A DNA stretch of 64,000 bases. Origin: Diadema setosum (Eukaryota; Echinodermata; Echinoidea; Diadematoida; Diadematidae). Position numbers and translations under genes: made by a program. Each line of letters begins with the position of its first letter. The first letter of the stretch is position 1. The stretch spans positions 13,048,401 to 13,112,400 of the forward strand of contig CM067067.1 in NCBI GenBank assembly GCA_033980235.1, in the 5' to 3' direction. Positions 28,301 to 40,200 of the stretch are shown piece after piece. Below the pieces are notes generated by a model. It was given only the letters and a program-made list of their open reading frames with translations. It was not told where the DNA came from and searched no databases.

Positions 28301-29987
28301 CCCTTCCAAGGATACACACGTAATTATACCCACCAACGTCTCTCTTGCTCCACCACGCAGCCATTTTTGACTTGGTGTCAGATCCAATCATTCTATGTAT
28401 GAAGCGAGACTTTTGTGAGATGTATAAGTTAGTTTCAGCTTGTATAGTTGGAGGCAAAAAGGCGTAAAGACTGCGGCTCCGTATAGATGCATTAACTGCC
28501 GTTTGGTTCTCTGAAAGTCACCGATGCCGCTTACTGAAATAAATTGAAACTTACTTTTGATAGGAACAGTTAATAATTATCCATGTTACCATGACAGTAC
28601 TTTTGTTGATTTGTGATTGTTTTTAGTGACTGGTTTCACCTTGTGGGGATCTGTCTTAACGGTTGGTCTCGTCTGCACCTTCTACACCTCACTGGTAAGT
28701 ATGTGGGCAGCTATGGCTTTAAACAAGACCGATAGATGAATAATTTTTAGCTGCCTCAGCAATGACTAGTGAGCTTTCGGGATTTCGTTCAAAGGAAAAT
28801 TGAGTGTTTATTTATTATTATTATTATTATTATTATATTATTATTATTACTGTTGTTGTTTTTGTTTATTCATTTATTTATTTGGCATTTCAGACAGGTG
28901 TAGGCCTACATGGGTAAACACAAAACACATTTTATTCAGCGTAACAAAGATAAGATAAATTATAACACAGAGACAAAACACTAATGAGAACCCCCCCCCC
29001 CCTCCCCACACACAATAGAAAACAGGGCTGCCAGGGGCAGAAGAAAAGGTGAACTTAATTACCATGACCCGCAGGTCTTCTATCCCACACCCCATGAATT
29101 CAAAATCTGAACATAAAACAGCTCTAACATTGTATCGGTCACAGTGAATTAAAAATGCAGTCATACAGGAACAAAATGGGGATATGAGGAGGGCAACATC
29201 TGCCTGTATTTATGGGACGATGTCGTCTGCCTTTCTCTGCCAGTTGTCTGCCGCACATGAGACACATTGCGTTATCTATTCAAAAGGGAGTTTATGAAGT
29301 AGATTTTACCTGATTCCCTATAGAACTGACGTAAAGTTGCAGAAATTTAAAACGATGGTTGGATTTCTGTGACGAGTGAGTGATAACCTAAGCCGCAAAG
29401 CGGATTTCTAGCATAATTGATATGGGGAAAGCGTTGCTTCATGCAAACTGAGTTCAACTAATTGACCAATTATCGTTTATCAACGATAAGCACCTATTAT
29501 TCAATGTTTTTGTAGTAGTCATAATAAAAAAATAAAAGGCATACAAACTCGTATCATGGCAACTCTAAGACACTGAATAATCGGTGCTCACGTTGATGAA
29601 GGGCAATTCGTCAATCAGTTGCAGTAAAAACAACCCGACGCCAGAATTCATCAATTTGTATAAAAACTAGGAGCATCGTAAATCATTGGTTTCCATCAGT
29701 ATAACTTGTGTGATGGTAAGTGCTGATGATCAAGTCACAAATTTTACCATCATTTTCCCCCTTAGCTACCAATTAATGACACATAGTTCTCGCTCTCGGT
29801 ATAGCCTACCTCTACAGGGCCTTCGCAAATTATGATGGAAGTTGCTAGACAACTGGATGCCAACGCTGCCAAAACCCTCACGAGAATAACTCAAGCCGGA
29901 GTGTTCTGTTGTTTCTTCTTCTTCTTCTTCTTCTTCTTATTATTGTTATTATTATTATTACATTTATTATCATTATTATTATTATTA

Positions 29988-30026
<39 letters not shown>

Positions 30027-33000
30027 GTTGTCGTCGTCATCGTCGTCTTCTTCTCCTCCTCCTCCTCCTCCCCTCCTTCTTTTGTCGTTAGCTCCGCTAG
30101 AAACTCCGCAAAGTTCAGGCAAGTGTAAAACTAGACCTCAGAATTTCTCGATTTTTATCACGTGACTTGTTCTTCCGGATTACAACTAATTGCTAGTTGG
30201 CCCGTGTTCGACACATTCTCATTAACTTTATCTACAACACTAATCTCGTTGTCCTTCCCGTTTCAATTGAAGTTGAAGAAGATTGTAGGTTCTGTAGAAT
30301 TCGGTCGTTGTTCATAACTGAATGCTATACCCATCCATACACTCGCGCTCACCTATACACACCTGAGAGAACGGGGAGAGAGACGTGAGAAGAGGTCTCA
30401 GTACCTACTTAGAGCGTCTGAAAGTGACGATTGCAACATCGACACCCACTACTGATCGGGTTACTTCTCTTCTGTCCTAATAGCTCTTCCGTCTGTTTTA
30501 TCAGCTTCCACCTTACTACACCCTTCTGCTCACTGGCTTCTCCCTCTACTTTCCATCCATCTCCTTCAAATCATTCGTATTGCTCCCTATACGATCGCAA
30601 CGTCATCTTCTGAGAACATGCTCTTCCTTTTCTGATTTACCGCGCCCAGCTGTCTCGAAATCTCTATAGTCATTTAGGCCTCTGTGCCCAGACCGGCCAA
30701 CACTACTAGACAAAAGACTTCAGCCATACTCTACCTTTACATCCATACTTACCAAATCACATACGACTCTTTGATAGCAGGCCCTACATGACATACATGT
30801 ACATCGATCATGACAGAGTACATTGTACTCATATTACGAAGAATTTTTGAAATAAGGAAAAAGTAGAAGAAAGAAATTAATTGTCTTCAATTCTTGCATT
30901 TATTATCCCAATCCACTATTATGACCATGAATCTTTTTTTTTTTTTCTCCTGGCCGTCTTTTCCCCAAACTCGAAGGCCACCCCAACCCAGAGCCTCCCT
31001 ACCTCCCGACTTTTTAGTCTTCACCGCAGTTCCTCTCCCTACCGACACAGCAGGTGAAGACTCTCCACCACGTTCGCCGAGATCTCTTCGCCCTCTTTGA
31101 CTCGTTTGATGACGTGTATTGAATTGTGGCGTTTTGTTGTGAGGCTTCTGGGGTCGTCTCTTCAATATTTCCTACAGCCTCTGCTGTAATGCTCTCCTTA
31201 TCCTCAAGTTGTCCTTTCTTATCTATTGCCACTTGTCTTTCAGTAGCAGTCTTTCCGGTTTCCTCCTTCATCTCCCCTTGCTCAGAGGTCTCACTCATCC
31301 TTTCCTCTTCCAACGCACTGTCATCCTCAGATGCTGTCGCGTTCTTGCACATACCCACGATTATCCCGTCCTCCGTATGAAGAGTCACCATTTCTGCCTC
31401 CGTTTTTGACTCCTCCGCATCAACGCTACAGTTCTCCTCGACCTGAGCCTTCTCCGGCTCTGTTGCATTCTTATCATGTTCCCCTTCCTGATTAATCTCA
31501 AACAACTCGTGTTGCCCCTTCTCATCTCCAGTATGTGTCTCGTTGGCAAGCTCCACAAATACCAGCCAGCCCTCTCCATCCTTGTCTACTACATCATCGT
31601 GCTCCTCTGCATCGTAAGCCTCGTCATTTCCAACTTCTTGTTTGTGCTGCTCCACACCCATCTGACTCTTTCCGTGCTCCTCGCATTCTTCCTGTTCGTC
31701 CTTCTGTGACTCCACCTCCTCTGGCAGCTGCTTCCGTCCTTGCACAGTATTCTCCCTCGTCTCCTCCTCCTCCTCATCCTGTTCAGTTTTCGCACCCAGT
31801 TCATGTTGTTGCCTCTCCTCCTCCTCCGCCTCCGCAATCTCGATCTGGTTCTTGATCTCCTCGTGCCTGCTCTCGGATTCCCCCTCAGTCTCCCCATTCT
31901 CCATCTGCCTTAACTCTTCGTCCTCCTCCGCCTCTTCAATCTCGATCTGGTTCGTGATCTCATCGTGCCTGCTCTCGTCAGTTTTCCCCTTAGTCTCCCC
32001 ATTCTCCATCTGCCTTAACTCCTCATCCTCCTCCGCCTCCTCAATTTCGACCTGGTTCTTGATCTCCTCGTGCCTGCTCTCTGTTTTCCCCTCAGTCTCC
32101 CCATTCTCCATCTGCCTAAACTCCTCATCCTCCTCCGCCTCCTCAGTCTCGATCTGGTTCGTGATCTCCTCGTGCCTGCTCTCGGTTTCCCCCTCACTCT
32201 CCCCATTCTTCATCTGTCTTAAATCCTCCTCTTCCTCCGCCTCCTCAATCTCGACCTGGTTCGCGATCTCCCCGTGCCTGCTCCCTGTTTTCCCCTCAGT
32301 CTTCCCATTCTCCATCTGTCTTAACGCCTCATCCTCCCCTTCCAGCTGCTCATTCGTCTCTTGCCAGTACCCCTCTTCCTCACCCGCTGTCTGCTTCGTC
32401 TCTTCCTGCTGCCGATACTCTGCTCCCCTCTCCATCTCCCTTTTCTCCTCCACTAGCCTACGGTCCTCATCACTCTTCTCCTCAACTTGTTCATTCTCCT
32501 TTTGCCGGCACTCCTCGTCTTCTTCTCCCACCATCCGTGGCGTATCCTCCTGCCGACACTCATTTTCCTCCTCCTCCTCCTCCTCCTCCTTCATATGAGT
32601 GTCCTCATCGTCTTCCTTTCCATTCTCTTCCTCCTCCTCTCCTACAGTATGTGTAGTTTCCTCCCCCTCCGTGAGCTCCTGCCGATTTTTCGCAGGCAGC
32701 TCAAGGCTGTTTAAAGATGCCTCTTCTCCAACTTTTCCATCTTCCGGGATCTTGACCGCCTTGCCATCTTCATCAGATGTACCTTCATCTCTTTCCGTCT
32801 GCTCTTTCATCTCTTCTCCACCCTCATCTTCTCCTGCCATCTCTTCAGCAACTTTCTCTTGACTTTCCTCAACAATTTCCTCCTCTTCAGCGTGGTCTTC
32901 CATTTTCTGAGCCGCGCTGTCCTCCACTGATGCAATTTTTAACTTCCCTTCCTCAACCACGTTTTCCCCTTCCACGTCATTAATTTTCTCTGAGATTCCA

Positions 33001-36000
33001 GTCACTTCTCCCTCCCCAACTTTCTTTTCTGCAACCTCGTCTGCAGTTGTCTGCCTCTGCACCTTCCACGATGCCTCGGTCGTCTCGCAGGACCTCACGA
33101 CTTCGTCTGTGTTGCCGGTGTAATCATCCGGCATGATGATGTCTGGGATATCTCTCAGAAAGACGAATTCGATGAATTCGTTCATCGCCTTCAAGTATTC
33201 CTTGAAAGCGGGAATGACCCGAGTGGCTGAAGATAGAATGAATAATACGTGTATTTTATATAACACAATTACATTGCATTATTATGTGTCAGTGTTGTGT
33301 GTTATAAATTTTGTAAATGGCTTTGATAATTCAAAATATCCAGTCACTCACTAGCCTCGCAAATTAAAGGTCGGAATGTCGCATCGTAAATTTTTTCGTG
33401 AAATCAGAATCTTAAGACGCGTTAGAATGATGGCAAAAAAAAAGGAAAATCATTTACACTTGTTGCTGCATCAGAAGTGTTAATAGTGTGCATTATTGTG
33501 TGGTGTATGGATATATACAATAGAAGTATATATGTATATGTAGTACAAGAGTATTAAAGCAGCAGAAATAGTCTACAAGACGGGAACTTTACATACAGCA
33601 GAATGACACAATGTACTCGTAGTTGGCAAGGCTCATTTGCAAACGCATCTTTAGAATCACAGAAAATACTCTTAACAAAATAAAGGGGAACTTACGTTCG
33701 TCGCTCATGGTTGATTGGTGAAATTTCAACCGTTAATCGTAATCGATTAATGAAGAAAAACGCTCAGAATCAACGTGTGACAATAGTCAATCGTCAAGAG
33801 CTCAAGCCTGTGGCCTAAAAAGGTAACAACTATATTGTTATCATCGTATTTATAGCCAGTTATGTTGCCATAGCTATGCACTGTAATTTTGCGCATGCGT
33901 GAGAGTGATGTAACAGTGGAGTTGTCGCGCCCATTGATACGCCCTCAATAATGCAGCTGCGTAACATCAGCTCAGTGACGCGCATATGTAAATGAGATTA
34001 CAGAGTATGATGCATAGTTGGTGTATTCGGTTCGATTTCTGTTTCCATGATTACGTTTTACGATACTTTTACTCCCCTGCTGACGACCCATCTAGCTAAA
34101 GACTCGAAATTTTCATCAGTACTTCGACTCGTCTGCATGTCCTCGGATTGATTTGCGTATGTTACGCTATCTCACTATATAAGCCACGAGTGTTTGCGAA
34201 CGTATCATATTTTTGGTTTCGTCGGGATTCGTAAACATTTGCAATCAAATTCGCAAACAGTTTTCAATGTCGCAGTTTTCATTGTCGCAAACAGTGTTTC
34301 TTTCCGCAAAGAAATTTTAAACATGTTTAAAATTTCTTTACGACAAATTGCGACATGGAAAACTGCGACAGTGAAAACTGCGAATTTGATTGCAACTGTT
34401 TACGAACGACGATGAAACCTAAATCGTTACGTTCGAAAACGTTCGCCGCTCAGTGAGATACCACCCCCCGCTTCCTTCTTCTTCTTCTTCTGATTAAGTC
34501 TGCCTCCTTCAATTATAGACTGAAGATTCTTGCAGACTGGTGCTATTTACATTATAATACAATTTATTTACAGATATTTACAAGCACATAGAAAAGTTGA
34601 CGAAAAAACTAGCCACTGTGATCAACCGTTGCAGATAGAAAGATTTTGATCATACTTGCCAAGTTTGCCCATGCTATTATGGTGGAATTCAAGTCCTCTA
34701 AGCCACCATTTTAGCTCCCCCCACCCCCATCTCTCCCCTTCCCCTCCCCGTAGAATACATTTTTTCCCCTCCTAATTCCATGACTCTTAATATTACTGTT
34801 TTACTTAGAAACTATAATGTCTTATGCACCATTATTATTTATCCGGTTCCGACTTGAAGGAATGGTTCAATAGTGGAACATAATCGAAGCTTTCAACTGC
34901 TTTAAAAAACCCTTTGTTATTGTATACTACGATTAAAATGTAACTTTGTTACTTTAGAACCTATTTGTTTAATACAAAGTATTAAAAATTGATAATCGTC
35001 TTTGTTTGATATCATAAATCATTTTTTTTTAAAGTTTAGACCTCCCTCTACCCCACTGCTGAACCTTCCCTTTAAGTAACTACATAGTAATTAATTTTGC
35101 TTACTGCCAAGAAAGCCTTGATTCACAGATTGAGTGACGGCTGACAACTGTATATACATGTATATATTTTGTACACTATTTGTAAATATGTTCTATATCG
35201 TTATAGTATAATACTATGTTTACATTGCATGTTATGTACGTTTAAGCCTTTATACGCCCCCACGGGGCAAAAGGGTGTTATTTTCAATAAAGTTCAAAGT
35301 TCAATAAAGTTCAAAGTTAGTCGGTTTCGGAATGATCCCACAGATGGCGCTGAAACAATTTCTGACGACAGGGAATTCCAGTTCCTTACAGTTCTTGGGA
35401 AGAACGAATGGCGATGCGGTTCAGTTCTCGAATATGGTACCTGATAGGAGTGTGGTTGCGAGACTCTCGTTAACTGAGTAGCCTGTTTGATAATATAGTC
35501 CTGTGCTGAAAGAGGAGTGAGATTATTGTGTATTTTGTACATCATAATTAGCCTGTCATTTTCTCTGCGCTGTTCCAGAGTGGTCCAATTAAGTTCTTGT
35601 AGCATTTTGGTGACACTCGAGGTGTTATGGTAGCGATTGAAAGTGAATCGCGCAGCTCTTCTCTGGACCATTTCCACTTGGTGGATTAGGTTAACACTAG
35701 TTAACACTAGGCGCGGTCAGACTGACAAAAGATCGAGAAGTTTAAGATCGCGAAATCTTTGCGATGTTTTGCCGTGCGGTCATACTGGCAGCCAAACTTC
35801 TCGATCTTTGGATCGAGAAGTTTGGGGCATTGGTGCACGCACGCAAATAAAAAGCGCGCCGTCCGATGGCTAGTGATTGTGACGTGACAATGCACACCTG
35901 TACATGACAATGGCCTTGCGCTTCACAGACACCGCCCGCGTTACCGTAAGCAGGTGGTGGACTGGTAACGTGACAAAGATCGCGAAGTTTCAGTTTCTCG

Positions 36001-37060
36001 CGGTCACACTGGCAAAAGATCGAGAAGTTTGGAGGGGGTGGGGGAAAAATCCCTAGTTGGAGTGGGAAGTTTCGCGAGAAGTTTTGCGGGAAGTTTGCAG
36101 TCACACTGGCAAAACTTGCGATCTTAAACTTCGCGATCTTTTGCCAGTCTGCCCGCGCCTTTTAAGTGTCAGTCACATGAGTCAAAATGTTAATGCTATT
36201 GAATACAGTGGATCACTCACAAAACGCGCATTGTTGAAAAATCACAAGACGGTTCGCGGGTTATACGGAATGGGGGGGGGGGGGGGGATGGTGTGCAGTG
36301 GTATTTCTCAAGAGGGTGCATGGCGACAGACGCGCCGCGAAAAATTACCATTTAGATCTAATTGTTCTCATCTGTTTTACTTTCCAGTAAAAACAAAGTT
36401 AAGAGGAAAAATTGTGAAAAGGCAGAGGAACAACCCAGTGCTAATATAGTTTGGTAGGAAGGATAATGATAGGTGGTAAATAATTTGCATAACATTTTGG
36501 TCAAAGATTAAGATCAAGGATCATTGTACTTTTCTTGTAAAGGTCATAAAAAATGTCAACTACGAAAAATCCAGTGGGAAGTGAATTGGCTAGGTTGGAT
36601 AGAAACAACTTAAGGAACGAATTCTGTCTGCAAGGACAATTAAGGATGAGAATCTTTTTTTTTTTCTTTGTCTTATGAGTGAAAGTGCCACTTTTACAAA
36701 TCACAATTTTTTCCTCCCATTATTGTTTCTGCAAATAGGGTGGTATGAAGGCAGTCATCTGGACTGATGTCTTCCAAACAATCATCATGGTGTCATGTCT
36801 GATAGCTGTTATCATCCATGGATCCATCAAGATGGACGGATTTGCTAATGTATGGAGCATCAACAAAGAGGGCGGCAGAGTCATCTTTGATGAGTATGTG
36901 AATGATTTTTTATGATGCTGGCCACAGGGCCTGCGAAATCATTGGAATTTTTTGCAATGCATCATATAGTCTTTGGGGAAATAGAATACTTGCATCTCAA
37001 CAAGAATGCAGTATGATAGGACGCTTTATTTGGTTTATTTGCCCCTTGTTGAAGAAAATA

Positions 37061-37100
<40 letters not shown>

Positions 37101-37184
37101 TTATTTATCTATCTATCTATCTATCTATATTTATTTATTTATTTATTTATCTATCTATATTTATTTATTTATTTATATACTCAT

Positions 37185-37215
<31 letters not shown>

Positions 37216-40200
37216 TTCATTCATTTATTCATTCATTCATTCATTCATTCATTCATTTATTTATTTGTTTGATATGAGGACAAGGATGAATTTGATTGCT
37301 CTCGAATTTGAAATGGTTTTCTCATGACAGCATGCTTCAATTGAGTCTTTGATATGGGAGTGTCTTGGCCCCTTATTGGAATGCCTACTTAAGTCATTAG
37401 TTTTGGAGAGGTCTGTCAAACTGGTCCCGCCCTTAAAGGAGAATTTTTTTAAGGTGTGACCGGTCACATTCTGTGTGCCGATTAATCCTTCCTAAACAGA
37501 AACACTCGCAGTTTTTCATTCTTAGGTGGAATCTGCTGAAGTCAAAGCAGAGGTTCATCATGAGAGTGGAAATGTAAGAGATGCAAGGAAAGTGACCGAG
37601 ATTAGATAAATTTTGGTGGGAAGTATAATGCCAAGATAAGATGTGAAGAATTTCAACATTATTCAGTTGCACCTGAATCATTTACTTAACACTGAAGAAA
37701 AGAATTTAAAGTGCATCACCATGGTTGTTTTACTCATTGTGCTGAGGAAGTATTCATTTGAACCAGATCACTGTAAGTTGTATGTCATTTAGCGTGCTAC
37801 ATAATTTCTCTGCAAGTGATTCAAGTAGAGTTTGCATCTACTTTTGACTGATAAGCATGCTGTAATTCTAATAAGTATAGAACAAATGTAACAGAACCAT
37901 TGATATTCTCCATTGCCTTCTCCGGCCCTCTTTAAAGTCTGCTCCTATAAACTGACATGGATTGTTTGGGCACATAGTTCAGTGATGTAGAGAATAATGG
38001 CTTGATCCGTTTTCCATGCTTTCATCTTCTAGCATTCGAGTGAATCCCACGATACGGCACACCGTCTGGTCTTTAATCTTTGGTGCAACCTTCAACTGGC
38101 TTGCCACATTTGGTTGCAATCAGGCGTCCGTCCAGCGCTATCTGAGCTGTCCAACACTCCGTGCTGCTAAATGGTAAGGAAGCAATTTAAGGTCTTGGCT
38201 ATGGGATAGAAAGCATTTCTCATGTGGTGACGATTGGTGGGTGGATCCAGGAATTCCGTAAAGAGGGGACACCTTTACAAAATTAAAGGGGGATGCACGT
38301 GCTCCCCCCTCCAATATTTTCTTTTTATTTCTTTTTGTTTCAACAAAAAAAATAGAGTGGGGGTGTGCACCCGGTGCGCCCACTCCTGGATCCGCCACTG
38401 AGATGAGATTTGTAATGTCTTTCATTTTGATCAAAGTTTCACTATTGTGCATTGAGATTTTCTCCTTTGTTTCAAACCAGCTTTTACTGGTCTGGAATTT
38501 TCCTTTAGCGGAACTGGAGTTGTAACAAAATTTAGCTTGTCCTGCAAGACTCATCCATAAAGTATGTGAGGAACATCTCATATCAAATGAACAGCTTGTG
38601 TTACAAAATGCAGATGTTAGAAGTGGTTCAAAATTATGCTCAAGACACATAATTACTTAAAGTGCAGAGTTGCCAAGCCAGAGAACAAGATTAGTACAGC
38701 TTTACCTAGGGTAGGCCAGTTCATGTATTCTGAGGACAGAATCTCTTTTAATAAATGTATTCACCAAATACATGCAGTAAATTCATATAAATATACATAG
38801 GAGTAGAGAGAGAGAGAGAGAGAAAGAGAAGGATACAAGACAATGAGGGATTAGTAGGATTACAGTACATAGTGTCATAATACATGTACACATTAATTTA
38901 GTAGATACTCAGATATCATTAGTCACAGTTGATATAAAAAAAATTATTGATAAAGATGGCTTTCTGTATTTGAACCATCAGTCTCATCGACACACTTTCC
39001 TTTCTGATCCACCTACTAATGAACAAAGGACATAAAGGTGATGTATCATATGACACATCTCAGGTTGCAAGTGATTGACAAATTGCCCTACATCAGGGCA
39101 ATTTGTCAATCAGTTGCAATGAAAACATCTCAACGGAAGAAAATCATGAATTTGAACATCTCAGGTTGTCCCACAATTGTGAATCCTGTCATGAACAGGC
39201 AACTTGGCAAATATGGCGATAGTTTGACACTCATACTCTCCAGCGGGATTTTTCCAGTTTCACATCTGTGTGAAACTACTATCAAGGCCAGAGGACGCAG
39301 TATTGGAAGTGGATAATGGCTTGCGGCATCAGTAGTTACGAGCTGATTTCTAACCTCCAGTGTTTTCACAGGGCGATAATGTTCTCCCTTGCTACTGCCA
39401 TTTAGGCAAATTGTGTGCCATTCCAGTTTCCTCTTTTCCTGTGTCTGGTAGTTGGTAACCCGTATATGCTTTTGAAATATTTACACAGATGCCAAGACAA
39501 GGAAGACACACATACAGACACAGACACACATACATGTATACACACACAACTGCAACAGTAAAACTATTAATAGTGGGGGGCCTTGCATGTGTTATTTTTG
39601 ATTTTCAGTTCAAGTTGATGTAAAAGTTTAATTTTTGGTACCATTGTAAAGGTAATTGTGTATAGATCAATTTTGGTTCGAGTGTCAAGCACACAAGAAA
39701 TACTCAAAATAGCTGCCAAAATCCAAGATGGCCACCAACTTCTAGACTTTTGTCAAAAAATTGGATAAAACTCTCCATTTGAAGTGATTTAAGTGCTGAA
39801 CCTGATGTTTTCAAGGGTAATGAGATTATTGGACACATTTAGAAATAAAAACAATTAATGCCTTTTGCTTAATTTGCATAAATTTACATAATTTCCATTT
39901 TTAAAGCTTTTTTCCTTAAAAGAATACTATTATTTAGAGACAAAATGTATATAAAAAATGAAATAATCACAAGGAAATGATAATAAGGAAAGAATTACAG
40001 CGAAATCTTCCAGAAATGTCCTAAAATACATTTTCAGCACATCCGATGAATAGGGGGTCAATAGCTCCATGTTTTACAGAGGCATTATACTCCAAAGAAA
40101 GGTCTTGGAACTGCTAGCGCACCCATTTGAAGTGATTTAAGTGCTGAACCTGATATTTTCAAGGGTAATGAGATTATTGGACACATTTAGAAATAAAAAC

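Larger units (their letters stand above)
28695..36738 (+). other. Transporter intron 4 (8 kb)
   Basis: It contains the nested antisense gene (31014-33708), a possible LINE 3' end on the minus strand (28860-29170), a TTC/TTA/TCG/TCC simple-repeat block (29919-30070), a fold-back element (34192-34440), a LINE relic (35240-35700) and a nested-TIR MITE (35709-36160). Confidence 0.85.

Noticed and set aside
31852..32598. Plus-strand 248-codon serine-rich open frame
   Set aside because: It is the antisense shadow of the acidic minus-strand gene: GAG/GAA codons read as CTC/TTC on the other strand.
35294..35707. Possible host gene on the minus strand
   Set aside because: The sequence is the C-terminal end of a LINE reverse transcriptase ORF, truncated and flanked by a LINE 3' tail.
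37006..37327. Tyr/Ile/Leu-rich open frames
   Set aside because: Products of the TA and TTTA microsatellite.
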